From Acanthosoma haemorrhoidale (Eukaryota > Arthropoda > Insecta > Hemiptera > Acanthosomatidae), in NCBI GenBank assembly GCA_930367205.1, contig OV884012.1, positions 61,153,239 to 61,217,238 of the forward strand: a stretch of 64,000 nt of DNA, given 5' to 3'. Below the pieces are notes generated by a model, which was given only the letters and a program-made list of their open reading frames with translations, had not been told where the DNA came from and did not search any database. This document shows, piece by piece, positions 1-11,789 of the stretch (within the stretch, counting starts at the first letter, position 1; each line of letters starts with the position of its first letter). A program made the translations under genes and the position numbers.

Positions 1-905
1 ACTTACAGAATTTCAGCTGCCCACTGTAGAAGGCCTTGTATCCTTTAAGAGCCCTTAAGACAACACGGGAAAACGGATTCCCAACCGAGAGGACGGGAAA
101 GGCCTAATCCCATCACACTTTCGATTTCGCTATGACACCTTTTTTAGTTTTCCACTATAAAGTTTTAAGTTCTAAGTGTTCTCTGTCTTCTATCGAAACC
201 TTAACTAATTGAGACTGCTTAGTAGCCACTGTCATAAAAATTCACCATTTTTTTTAACACGTTCACTGCAGAAGCAGATTGAGGTTTGTATATTTATGAC
301 CAGCCATTCGTTTTATATACCCTCGTCAAATGAGCGCGTCCCATAAGAATTTATAATTTACCTGACACCTTTATAATTATAAAATAATAACTCATTTTCT
401 CCTCAGGTATCCATAGTGACTGCATGTTTTTTTCCAGTAATTATTAAATTAATACAGCGTAAGCAAGACTAGCGGACAAAACCAGAGAGGATAAAGTCAT
501 GTCAGGAACAATAGACAGGTCGGTTCTTTTGTTGTTAAGACAAAGCGATTGGCAGAGCACCAATCCGGATGTACCTGAGATAGGAAGAAAATTCCATTCT
601 CCCTTCATGTCACCACTACCTCATCATGTGGGGAACACCTGTCCAAGCGTAATTTTCCGGTCGTGTCGGATCATTTAAAAAGCCCTTTAAGCCATATATG
701 ATGCAATAATTTAATTTAATTAAAGGCTTTAAAATATATCTACTTTTAATTTAAGCCTCTCAGCAATAACTTGGTAAGACCTGAAATATTGATTCCAATA
801 ATAGAATTAATTAAATTTGGTGCACCACTGGTAGTTATTCACTCGTTATAAATCTCTTTTCACGACACATTATTTATCTTAATCAATGATTAACATCCAA
901 GGAAA
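1..905. other. AT-rich sequence without a recognised gene
   Basis: I see no convincing coding exon on either strand. If the LGR gene starts upstream, this is intron, but no leucine-rich-repeat exon is recognisable here. Confidence 0.5.
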
Positions 906-986
906 ATATTTGCTAGAAGAGAGGAACTCGAACCCGAGATCTGGCCAATTCTATCAGTCAGGGGCTCTACCAACTAATAGCAAAAT
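906..986 (-). repeat. tRNA-like relic (tRNA pseudogene or SINE head)
   Basis: Read on the minus strand, this has a D-arm/A-box-like AGTTGGTAGAGC, an anticodon-arm-like part, and a T-arm/B-box-like GGGTTCGAGTTCC. The ends TTTGCTA and TAGCAAA can pair as a 7-bp acceptor stem. The D stem is too short and the T stem pairs poorly, so it is unlikely to be a working tRNA. A tRNA-derived SINE head is equally possible. Confidence 0.4.
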
Positions 987-1908
987 AAATATTTCTTATA
1001 ATTTGTTGTAGTTCTTTCGGCTATGTATTCCAATGTTAGGCAGATAAGATATTGGGAGGTTGTCGTTCTTTTCCACCAGGCATAAAGGTTTTATGTTTCA
1101 GGACGACTATGAAAAATGTAAGCTTTCCCAAGTAAGAATCGTAGTTCAGTAGTTCCATTCCATGCGGATACCTACTACGGCCCTCTATTACTACACTAGA
1201 TTGGATAATAAAATATTTTGGCGTTATCAGCGTTATTCCGAAAACATTTATATCTGAAATTTATCTGTGCCATAAAAACATAAAATAATTCATTGGCCAA
1301 TTTACCTTTTTCCCAAAAAACACAACAATAACAGCTTTTGTTAAAATAGTTGATCTGAGAATCGGCCACTATTTTCTTTCATCAGGTCAAAGATAATCTT
1401 TGTCTCGACCCCCCCCTGAACACTCTAGGTACTGAAGAAATAAGCGTTTATTTACATTTGTTGATGAATAAATGATACAAATACAGTGATAAACTATAGA
1501 CATTGCACTATTTTATATTATTTAACTACCCCGAAAATTCAATAACTCGTGCTATCAAATGTAACTTTAGTTTTTTATTAGTTTTCAGGACTTTTCTCTT
1601 AAAGATTCATTTTGCTTGAACTGAAATTTTGAGTGGACGAATTATTTAGTGATTTTTGGGTGCTTAAATTAAGTTTACGTAGTAGCTTGATTTGTCACTA
1701 TAATTGGATTTTTAAAATTTGTATTATAAATCATCTAGCAGGAATAATCATGCTATCATCATGGAATTAAATGGCGCTTCACTGTTTATTTGAAGTATTC
1801 TTATACATCTGAGAAAAATAGTGAAGTAGTTATCGGTAAATGGTAATAGCAGTCAAACAAATATTTATTTATCATTCATAATACTATTTTGTAACTGTAC
1901 TTTATGCT
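987..1908. other. AT-rich sequence without a recognised gene
   Basis: No exon, RNA gene or repeat end was recognised between the tRNA-like relic and the first LINE-A copy. Confidence 0.5.
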
Positions 1909-1984
1909 GATCTGGCCATTGCCAGGACTCCCACTTTAGGACTCCGTTTTAGTCTCCGAGGAGGATCATAGGGATGAGTGGAGG

Positions 1985-4026
1985 AGTGCAATGACTGTGC
2001 TACTAATCCCGGTGGTTGGATAGGTTACTATGGAAATTCATGAATTTGGAAGGGATGAGTTCAAGAATGTAGGGTATATTAAGTTCGTTATGAAGGGTTT
2101 TGTTGATGACGTAATAAGGGGTAATTACGGTTGTCCTCAGGACTTTTGATTGAAAGGATCGGATACGGTTGATGTTCGACTTTTTTGCTGTCCCCCATAG
2201 CATTATTCCGTATGTTCAGATACAAGGCTTAAGTATAACTTTGTAAATTAGTAATTTACTTTCCATTAAGAGATGGGATGTCCTTCGAAGTAGTCTGTAC
2301 AGTTGTCCAAAGCGTCTGTTTAGTTTTTGTCTGTTTAGCCTCGTATGTAGGCTCCAGGTCAGTCTTTTATCGGATTGGAAGCCTAAGTACCGTAATGTCT
2401 CAGATACAGAGAGAGGAATAGAATTAAAATAAACTAGTGGACAACACTTGCGACAGAGGGTGAAGGTAATGTGGGAACATTTTGCTTTATTAACTTTGAT
2501 CCGCAATTGGCTCCACATTGGTGAGTATTGACTCGATCTCATCAAGGTGTTTTGAAGGTTATGGGATGCTATATCGGGGTCTAAGTGGGATGACAAGACT
2601 GCAGTGTCATCTGCAAATGTTGCCAAGAAGGTATTAGGGGTATAGGGCACATCAGCAGTGTATAGGTTATAGAGGATGGGACCCAGGACTGCCCTGTGGA
2701 ACTCCTGCTTTTATGGGATAGTAGTTAGAATATTCTAAACCACAGCGGACTTGAAATAAGCGGTTTGAAAGGTGGGACTTTAGGATTAGGAAAAGGGTCT
2801 GTGGTAAATATTTTTTGAGCTTGTAAAGCAAACCTGCGTGCCAAACCCTGTCAAAAGCTTGAGCTATGTCCAGAAATGCAGCAGTGCAATACTGTTTGGA
2901 TTCAAGGGCTGAGGAAATGTGATCAACAACGCGAAGGCCTTGTTGAGTAGTGGAATGTTGTTGACGGAAACCAAACAGGTGTATAGGAAAAAGGTTTTTG
3001 GATTCAACAATTGGAAGTAGACGTTTTAGTAGGAGTTTCTCAAATATTTTTCAGAGGATAGGGAGTAGGCTAATTGGACGGTAAGATGAGGTGCCATTGG
3101 GTGGTTTTCCGGGTTTGGCAAATAGGACAATAATGGAATGTTGAGATGCTGAGGTAAACGATTTTGATTGTGAGTTTTCGGATGACAGTGGGGCGACAAT
3201 GCCTCCCAAGCTGACAACTGGACTAGAGCAGTGAATGAATGCACTGCATCGTCTAGGCATTGGGATGTTTTCAGTGACACTTTGAGGTCTACGGAACCTG
3301 TGAAAAGCTGACGGAAGTGGTCTTAATCAACTGGGCCCCTAATAAATGTAGGAGGAGGCAGTTTGTGAATTGGTCTTAGGGAAATGGTTAATAATAAAAG
3401 GCTATGATCGGAGGAGAGGTCATCGAGGCGCGTGAGTTAATGGTTTAGTGTTCCTAAACTATTGTAGAAGAAGAAGTCAAGGAGATTTGGATGTCGATTG
3501 GGATCTGATGGCCAGTAGGAGGCTGTGTCAGGAGAGATCGTGGAGCAATGTTTCCGTGTGAGTGCTCTCAGCATAGCACGTCCTCGTTTATGCGTGGATC
3601 TTGATCCCCAGTGTTGGGTCTTCACATTACAAGTCCCCACCCACAAGGAAACAATGTCCGATGGAGTCTAGAGAGGAGATGAATTGGGAATCGGAAATAG
3701 ATTCATTGGGAGGGCAGTACAATGATGCTAGAGTAAGGGGGGAAATGAAGGTGCCAATTGACACTGCAGTGGACTGAAGGAAATTGTTTGCTACCAAAGG
3801 AACGATGTGATGAGAAATGGAGTTATGAACAATGACAGCGGTACTTCCATCTGGATGATCAGTTCGATAAGAATGGTACTGTCGAACGGTAAACGGTCGT
3901 TTACTCGTAAGTCTTGTTTCAGTAATGAGAACTACTTTGATGTTCTTGTCGTAGAGTATTTCTGTCAGTTCGGTAGTGTGGGTGCGAACACCATTCGAAA
4001 GGAGAATGGATAAGGAGTCGGAAGAG
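1985..4026 (-). pseudogene. LINE-A copy a ORF2 remnant (endonuclease/reverse transcriptase)
   Basis: Fragments in different minus-strand frames match LINE-A ORF2. An endonuclease part lies around 3440-4026 and an RT palm with FADD near 2610. The C-terminal segment around 2003-2203 reads LWGTAKKSNINRI, as in copy c. The frame is broken by frameshifts and the central deletion. It cannot encode a functional enzyme. Confidence 0.8.
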
Positions 4027-4912
4027 TTTACTTATGGGTTTTGTTTAATGGGGATAAGTTTTGTAAGAATGACAATTAGAGGGGTAATTACGGTTCTAAA
4101 CTCTGTAAAGAATGAGGTTAAAAGTATGGTGAGATCCGAGGAACTTGAGGGGGGAGGAATGTGCGAGATGTTTGGTTGAGGATGGGATTGAGCTTGAGGG
4201 TTGGCAGGATGAACGGAATGCTGGGAAAGATGATCTTGCGGACAGGGCACCCCCCAGCTGTGACTGCTTTCCGTTGCGAACGGCATCGGCAAATGTGATA
4301 GAAGGCCTCAACTTTCTGGCTGGGCCACTTTTTGTTGCTAGTTTTTCCTCTTCGTTGTTTGGTTCTGGACCTCAGCGTTCTGTAATCCTCGCAGCCCTTG
4401 TAGTTGGCCGGATGGCCTTGCTGGCAAAGCACGCATACAGCAGGCGATTTTAGGGGCATTTGGCACATTTTGCTTTTGTGCTGACCACTGCACTTTACAC
4501 ACCTGGGAGGGTGGTGGCAGTAAGATTTTGTGTGCCCATATTCATGACAGCTTTAGCACTGGACCATAATGCGTTTGGGATACAGTTTTTTAACCTGTAC
4601 TCTTGAGTAATACAGGTATGTTAGGTCGTATATCATCTCCACTCCAGGTATTCGCTCGATATCGACAAAGAACAATGGTAACGCCGTTTTTATTGATGCA
4701 TCTTGGGTGGGGCCTATCCTCGCGTAACACGTTCGTTATTTGGCGAAATTTTAATCCGAGAGCAGAGAGTTCATCTTCTTTTTAGTCAGCTGGTGTGTTT
4801 GGGTGCAAATTTCTGATCACTACTGGGAGCGATCGTTCTTGTTTTAGTTGATAAGTATGGAAGTCGGCATTTGTTTCTTCCAAATATTTGATAATGGCCC
4901 GATAAATGGTAG
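4027..4912 (-). pseudogene. LINE-A copy a ORF1 remnant (gag-like zinc-knuckle protein)
   Basis: The minus strand carries pieces of the LINE-A ORF1 protein, including the end residues KQNP followed by TAA (4027-4029) and part of the zinc-knuckle region (around 4440-4570, with VCVLCQQGHPANYKGC). The frame is interrupted by indels. Similarity to copy c fades near 4912. Confidence 0.75.
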
Positions 4913-6475
4913 TATACGGTGTTTAATGGAAGAAGGAAATAGAGAGGTTTTTGTTGATAATAGCGCATGCTTTAAAACTCCCATTTATTCTAAAAAACTA
5001 AAAATCTTCTCTTTTCCATGTTTGCATTGGATTCCATATTCTTCATTTCCTGCGACTACCCTTTCCGATCAGTCCGACGTCAGACTCAGTTAGGTGTGGA
5101 TTTACCATGAGTTCAAAGCCTACCCATCAGAAATTATGTAAATGACAAAGTTCTTCTATTAATGTGACCCTAGACCAAGAAATTGATCAAGCTTGCCAAC
5201 AATTCCTTCGTCAGAAAAATAACTGAATTAGTTAATCAAGAATATCTAAGCACATACATATTTTAGAGGTTTGCTTTCGTTTTTGTATTTTAGATATATG
5301 AAATTTCAGAAAAAACCAATAATCCCGTTTATTTGAATTTTTCCCTTTTTTAACCCTCAGTAATTCGTAATTCCGCTATTTTTAAAATCTTCGTAATAAT
5401 CCCTTGTTCCATTGACATTACGAATTATAGCAGTCGAGAGATCATTCCTCTAGCCTCGTATTAGTACCTCACTTAGCTGAAGGTCACTAAAACATTTAAC
5501 ATTACCGTATCAAACATAGGATATATAATTCGCATTTATGCAGATAAATTTATAGAGCGTTGGTGGAAATACGTCTGTGCATTAAGAAGTCATTGAAGAC
5601 GTGTTCAAAGTAAATGTTGCTTCTTATCGATTTGCAAGAAATACTAAAGTGAAAATGAAAAATTATGAAGGGTCCTAGTTTGGAACGTTAGGATGTGTTA
5701 GTGAGATGTTCAGATTACCTGAACCCTGATCCCTGAAGCAGAACTGGTGAAGTGAAGCTACTTCAATAAAACAAAAACTCTCCTCCAGGTTTCGCGATAA
5801 AATTCATCACTTACCTGCTATTTGTGCTGACTCAAAGTCTTCTAATAGACAAAAAAAAAAGCTTCCAAATCCAAAAATCGCTTTGACATCTGAAACCAAT
5901 GGCGGCCATTTAATCACGTTCATCTGCCTCCCTTCTGTGGGCGGTATCAAAGGCATCAAGATATCAGATTGCTCAGCATGATGGCTTTTACGGAAGTGGT
6001 TTGGTCATCGCCAACTGATTGTCCTAGATTGGATTATCGAGTTCAGGAAACAGATTAGATGTAAGTGGATGGGACCTCCACATGAAGTACTTCTGATCTA
6101 CGATCAAAATGGAAGAAACGATTTTTTTCAGACCAGAAATACTGTGAATTATTGTGCGGTTATCGGCTAAAAAATTTGATTGTATTAGGAGATAATGGGA
6201 AATGTGTGACTACCTTATAAACAATTTTTTAAAGCAATCAAGTTCTAAAACGGAATATAAAAAATTATGCAAATAATAAGCACTATTATAACTCTATGAG
6301 ACAGAAGCGATGGTGCAGTAAAAAAAGGAATGCAATACGCTATCTTGTCAATTTCTTGGTATGCTATTTTCAAAATGGTCTCGCTTTTATGATCTAGCTT
6401 TTTGTTTGTCTGCTGAGATGCTATTCATTCCTAGGGTGCATTACTCGTTCTAGACAGGAACATTTCTGTTGGCAG
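4913..6475. other. Sequence without a recognised gene
   Basis: This is AT-rich and has no convincing exon. It lies between LINE-A copy a and the candidate LGR hinge exon. Confidence 0.5.
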
Positions 6476-6599
6476 TTATTTTTGGCAAGGATGGCGGAAA
6501 AGTGTCCAACCATGAGAATGAAGCGGTCCTGGGGCTCCCCTATCTCCACCAACCATCACCATCAGTCAGAAAACATCGAAGGCACCTTTCATCAAGAAG
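6476..6599 (+). CDS. Lgr1: Probable LGR1 hinge exon (partial gene)
   Basis: This is a candidate exon of the LGR-type receptor upstream of its transmembrane exons. It has an acceptor (TTTCTGTTGGCAG at 6475) and a very good donor (GAAG|GTATGT at 6599/6600). Only the frame reading AEKCPTMRMKRSWGSP and then NHHHQSENIEGTFHQE is considered; it ends with one base of a split codon, and the next exon at 8613 supplies exactly two bases. The His-rich, low-complexity content suits the variable hinge between LRR ectodomain and TM1. An alternative acceptor at 6489 would shorten it. The exon is inferred from splice signals and phase; no conserved hinge motif is decisive. Confidence 0.5.
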
Positions 6600-8612
6600 G
6601 TATGTACACAACTTTGTTTTATACTTATTACATATCCATCTTATATCGTTTCCTTCATTACACACTTAGATGGTAGTGTTTTTTTTTCATATCCCCTGGT
6701 TACAAAATTATTACAGAATTCAATAATATATTGGTCCTTATTTCATGTAGATTAGTTACATTTTATACCATTTCTATCCATTTTACATGGTGACCTTGCG
6801 CTTGCACAAAAGTATAATGATGTATATTATACATTAATTTATTGAACATCTTTAAAATCGATGGGGCTCAACTTATTTATAGGTAGTTATATAAGAAGTA
6901 GAAATTAGGTATATAATTGGTTGATTAGAACATTAAAAGCGCAGTATTAATTCCTTTTATTTTACAAATCGTACCATATTTACCTTAATATACTTAGTTA
7001 ATCTCACTTAATACTACAAAATGAGTCATTAGTTTTTTATTTAAAAATAATACACATTTGAAAAATTGATGGACGATCTGTCCTAATTAGTAGGTAAATA
7101 ATAATTGTGGTATATAATCTCATTTATATTCTTTACTTAAACTTTATTTCTTAAGGAAGGAGATAAGGAAGTTTCGAAATTGATATGGTTAAATAGGTTA
7201 AAAAAGCCAAAGAGAAATAATTATTAAATAAAAAATTGTTCAAACTTAACTCAAACTTTCAAACTATTAATAATACTATACAAAAACATTGACGATATTT
7301 ATGAAATTTAATTTCAGCTTTTGATAATTAATGTTTAAAGAAAGAATTGACCAGATTAAAAAAATAGTTTATTGCTGACCGACTGTTTGTATGTATGAAA
7401 TAGAACAAAAAATGATTTAATAAATCTGAAATTGTGTAGATATAATTTCAAGATCATCAAGATTAATCTACAATAAATGTGGATAAACTTTGAATATTTT
7501 TTTCTTTCCTTTAACACGTCCCAACAACTGGTTACCTTACTTTTGGACATTTTTAAACACCAGGCTAGAGGCTCTGGAGACTCTGCCGAGCTATTTTTCA
7601 AGGTATAGCCTCGTGGTACATAATTAATAAAGAATTTCATACATTACTCATTAGCTCAAGCTTGACTCATATTTCTACAATGTCTGATAGTATTTCTACA
7701 ATAGCGTTGCAGTCACTTTTAGTTCCCTCCAAGTCCAAAGCAATTTTCTCTTCATCTTTGATTCCCAAAGTGTTCGATGTGTGGTCGTGTAACTTTACCA
7801 CCTCACTAAATATAAAATAAAAAAAACTCATGATATTGGTAATTTTATTATCATAATTTCACTAATAACGTTTTTTGGGATTGTTTCTGCTTGGAAATTG
7901 AGCAACACAGCCATTTCTCTATTAACCAAATAAACTTATATAATTACTTACTGTTAACGCTTAAGTCCTCACTTCTTTCTTGTATCTACTTCCACCTCTC
8001 TTGAACTGAGGTTCATCTAAGTTTTCCTTTATCTTTGAAACTATCCTAGCTACTACTTAAATGACCTCTAGAACAGAAAAAAAAGCTAACTAAAGGTTTA
8101 CAGAACTAATGGTTGAGGTGGTTACTTTATTACTCTCTCTTGATTTATTTCCTAATTATTATAGAATTACTTTTTTTTTATAGTGAACTAAACTCATAAA
8201 GTGTATTAGGAAAAAAATCTAATCATTACACAAAGATTAACTGATTTGTTTTTCATCACATTATTTTTAGCACCAGTTTAGGGCCCTCTAAAATATCACC
8301 ACTGTATAGTTGTGGCCACTGAAAGTTTTATGAATTTATGGAATTACAGTTCCAAACTAAAGATATCAAAAAGTGCATATTATTTATCAGGGCAAAGGGA
8401 TATTAAACTTAATACCCAGCTGAATATGATAGGAAAATATTTATTTTGAATAACCTAGTATTTAATTAATTTGGCACATTGTAATAACCCTGTGACCGGT
8501 TTTATTTTTACTGTCACGGAGGAATGGGATAAAACTCTAACACGCTTCTGTTTGTGTAATAAAGAAATAAAACTGCTATAGCCCATGTTAAATGCATATT
8601 GTCATGTTGCAG
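6600..8612 (+). other. Probable LGR1 intron (about 2.0 kb)
   Basis: This is AT-rich sequence between the candidate hinge exon and the clear TM1 exon. The only coding-like item inside is a minus-strand candidate exon at 7667-7805. Confidence 0.45.
7667..7805 (-). CDS. Candidate terminal exon on the minus strand, unknown product
   Basis: On the minus strand a strong acceptor (T-rich tract then TATATTTAG) is followed by 45 open codons and a TGA at 7669-7667. The peptide is acidic and helical-looking (for example DEEKIALDLEGTKSDCNAIV). I recognise no family. It may be the last exon of a gene antisense within the LGR intron, a transposase or pseudogene tail, or chance. No upstream partner exon was identified. 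Confidence 0.22.
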
Positions 8613-8795
8613 TTTTCATGAACATATCTGAGAAAGGAGGCCAAAAGATGCTGGCCGAATGTGGTAATATCAGCAAAGACTACCGGCAAGTCGAGTGTAC
8701 TCCTGCACCAGATGCCTTCAACCCCTGTGAAGACCTCATGGGCAATTGGGCACTCAGGGTGGCGGTTTGGTTCGTCGCCATAGCGGCACTTCTTG
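8613..8795 (+). CDS. Lgr1: LGR1 exon: hinge end and start of TM1
   Basis: This exon of a leucine-rich-repeat GPCR of the glycoprotein hormone receptor family encodes about 61 residues. It begins after the acceptor GTTGCAG (phase 1) and ends at CTTCTTG|GTGAGA. It has two N-glycosylation sequons (MNIS, CGNIS), hinge cysteines, and FNPCEDLMG, the conserved segment just before TM1 that acts as the internal tethered agonist in this family. The start of TM1 follows ([17 protein letters not shown]). The sequence fits type A receptors (LGR1, GPA2/GPB5-type ligands) better than the bursicon receptor. It joins in phase to 23880. A TA microsatellite follows about 27 bp after the donor. Confidence 0.9.
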
Positions 8796-8816
8796 GTGAG
8801 AAATACATAGCATATT

Positions 8817-8822
<6 letters not shown>

Positions 8823-8857
<35 letters not shown>
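8823..8857. repeat. AT/TA microsatellite
   Basis: An uninterrupted AT dinucleotide run just inside the intron after the TM1 exon, followed by an A-run at about 8872-8889. Confidence 0.9.
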
Positions 8858-8859
<2 letters not shown>

Positions 8860-9780
8860 TTAAAGATCATCGAAAAAAAAAAAAAAAAAGGAAAAGGTTT
8901 GGTAATAAGAAAACGTTAGAAAGTTGTCTCAAGACTGCTTTATTCCAGGAATTAATCCTCTATATATACATTCAAGATGTTTACATCCCGACATTTGGGG
9001 ATTGAGGTTGCATATTGGTGATGACTGGATCTTAAGCTATATATATATATTATATTAAAAAATGATACATGGGGTTATACATATATATAACCTCATTCAC
9101 TTTAATTAATGCTTAAGTTGTTGGTAACATGCTGATGATAACGTTTTGCCATTTAAGCATCCTCCTTCACCCTGTTTCTAAAAAATACCCTTTCGACCAC
9201 TCGTAATAAAATTTCTGTCAGATTAACCAAATGCTATGGACGAAATCTATTAAGTAAGTTAAAAAAAAAACAAATTCAATAAACCTCACCGATAGTGTTG
9301 GGCCCAGTGATAGTGACCGGTAGTGGTGTGCTTTCTAGAAAACACGAATTTTTGTTTATTGTCCAGTCTCAAAATATTAAAGTCAAGGTGTTAATAAGAG
9401 TGGGATCTTTCAATTTTTAATGTGAACTGGATGAGCTCTCTCGATAAAAGTTAAGGCGATTAAAAATGTATTACCAGCTAAGTGCCAGTGAAGCGAGGTA
9501 ATCCATTGCCTGTAACTAATTATTTTTATAAGTATATTTATTACTATTGTTATAAGTATGTTCATAATACTCTACGGTTATAGTAGCATATAATCAATTA
9601 CTCGTATCAATTACAGCATATTCTCGAAAAACTAATAAATGAAATTATTAATTTCATATTCTTCCATTTTTTTTTCTTTCAGTTTGTACCATAACACGAA
9701 ATTCTTAATGTTAATATTAAAAATAAATAAAATTTTGTAACACCATTTGTAATTACACTTTTAGATAATTACAATTACAA
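8858..9780 (+). other. LGR1 intron, no recognised element
   Basis: AT-rich intronic sequence with short TA runs (about 9035-9090). No gene or identifiable transposon was seen. Confidence 0.5.
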
Positions 9781-9960
9781 TTACTTCTTCTTCATCCCCC
9801 TTTAATATATTGTCTAAGTTAACTAGTTCTGGCTCATCTTCATCCTCAAACTCAACTGGATTTAAGCTTTCCATAATGTCGGTAAGTTGTCTATTCTCCA
9901 ACTTCCAGCCATGTCCCACTGGAGTTGCTGTTATGGGTTTAGCGATGTGTGCATTATTCC
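9781..9960 (-). pseudogene. Acidic coding relic on the minus strand, family uncertain
   Basis: The minus strand has an open stretch containing GHGWKLENRQLTDIMESLNP followed by an acidic tail (FEDEDEPELVNLDN). The GW-kL...l.piM arrangement resembles the C-terminal region of some uncharacterised insect transposon-encoded proteins, but this is only impression. No start or splice sites were established. It is probably a transposon relic. Confidence 0.25.
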
Positions 9961-10944
9961 ATATGTAGCGCTAGTGGTAGGATATAATTTGGGAGCATGT
10001 TCTGCCATGAATAACAAATAAATACCTCTCATGCAGCATGGGTTCAACATTACCATAAACAATTATACTTTTGAATATAATTCTTTAAGAAAATTCAACT
10101 GCTTCATTTATCTTTTGATGTGCTTTCTTGGTGATAATTGGCATAGGGTCGCCAATCAGCATGTTTTGTGTATTGCTTCCTTACCTCACCTCACCTCCTT
10201 AGTGATTACAATAGTGCACCTCCCGAACTAAAATCAACGTATTTCACTTGGACTAACAATTGTCGTCTCCTCTTGCTTCTGTAGCTTTTACAATGGACAA
10301 ACCCGCTATTTTAGTAATACATTTAGTATGTACTCATATATTTTTCTGGAGAAATCTATTTTAGATTCTTGTGCTAAAAAATGCTTCACTCAGAAATAGA
10401 CTTCCTGTAAGTGGTGATCTGTGGCTTCGCTTGGATGTTGATGATTCCCTTTCATTGGCCGATGCCCACACACGATTTTTAAATTTTAAAGTGCTTGTAA
10501 AAATCCTGATTTACATTAAGATCCACTGCTACTTATCTGCAAACATGTTTAAATCTATTGTTTTCAGTGAAGAATAATTCAGAAAGGGTTAAACGGGAAC
10601 TGATTAGAGAATATTATCTAATTTGTGTTCATAAAATAGACGATACATCTCTTCCCCTGTATGTTGTTGATGCGCCATTTCACTTCAAACATTTTTGTAG
10701 AGGAGAATTTTTTAAAGAAAAGCTTTATTATGAAATACAAGCAAAACACTGGTATATACAAATATTAAGAGTTACGTTACTACATACTGGGTGGAAGGTC
10801 TAGGGACGAGTGCGGTGTGGGGCTAATGCTGAGACATACATGCATATGAAAAGGATAAAATTCTTGAAAGAGGGAGTGAGACTTGGAGGGATGCGGTTGC
10901 TTACTTAAAAATAACATGAACCATTAGTGACAGTTATACAGTTC
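9961..10944 (+). other. LGR1 intron, no recognised element
   Basis: Short ORFs occur on the + strand (about 10031-10803) but none has a recognisable domain or flanking splice logic. Confidence 0.45.
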
Positions 10945-11010
10945 TGCTCAACCCCATTCTACTTTTAGCATTATATCTAATATTAGCATTATAATATTGT
11001 TAGTATTATA
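10945..11010 (+). repeat. Direct repeat, left copy (pair with 13543-13605)
   Basis: This segment beginning CTGCTCAACCC and containing ACTTTTAGCATTATA recurs at 13543-13605 in the same orientation with small indels. The pair brackets the gypsy-like relic at 11790-12645 and LINE-A copy b, so they may be scraps of its LTRs. The homology is short and this is unproven. Confidence 0.6.
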
Positions 11011-11789
11011 AAACTTCTCCCGTTTTTATTCCTGAACTCCTGGGCAGGATGGCAATATTAAGAAATAACGTTATAAAGTTTTATAGACAATACAATAGTT
11101 TCTAAATTCATTTTTCTCAATTTGGTTATAAATAATTTCCTATGTACCTAACTTAATAATAGAGGAGAAGAGTAAGTGTATAGGTAAGGTACTATTGCTT
11201 ACAATAAATACATATATTAATTTAAAAGTTAAATATACATCTATAAAATCGTAATGCTGAATGAAAGGAGTAGGAGTTACAATAGTTGTGGTGATGCATT
11301 CATCTAAGTTTTTATGCAATGTTTTAGATATGCAATCATTGCTAATATTCTTAATGCTAATACAAAATGAGTTGGATTTCATATAGTTACATGTTACAAG
11401 AAAGATTTCTTGTATATTGTACAGAATTAAATTGTTTGGTATTATAGTGGTGATTGCATGATTGTCATTTCGTACAGGCACAGGTAAAAGATAGATTGAA
11501 CTTAGTTTTGGTCCTTTCGTTGGTAATTGTATGATGTAATGAATGAGTCCGTTTCGTATAGCACATGAAATTTTACTTGTTAATCAATTGATTTCCAAGT
11601 CTTGTGACATAAGTTGGTCATGTTTTATCATGTTAGCATTCCCATTCTACATGTTTCCAAAGACTGTTCTATGTCTAGTATTAGTACAGTTAAGTAATTT
11701 AATATTTCATATAGTTCGGTTAGGTGCATAACATATTGGGTCTAGTCTACACCGCTGAATACTTCCATGATTTTATAATTATTAGCAGC
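11011..11789 (+). other. LGR1 intron, no recognised element
   Basis: AT-rich. A minus-strand 113-residue ORF at 11140-11481 shows no recognisable domain. Part of this stretch may belong to the decayed gypsy-like element next to it. Confidence 0.4.

Larger units (their letters stand above)
1909..4912 (-). mobile_element. LINE-A (Jockey-like) copy a, decayed
   Basis: This is a broken minus-strand copy of the LINE that is nearly complete at 13807-18391. The two align from the ORF2 end (about 1911) to within ORF1 (about 4912). Around 3137 the sequence jumps between positions matching 15190 and 15767 of the better copy, an internal deletion of about 575 bp that removes part of ORF2 between endonuclease and reverse transcriptase. 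Several frameshifts and stops break both ORFs. The 3' UTR seen in the other copies is missing. The copy is useful as a comparison: it keeps a lysine codon where copy c has a stop, and it shows the same ORF1-TAA-ORF2 junction at about 4027. Confidence 0.85.
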
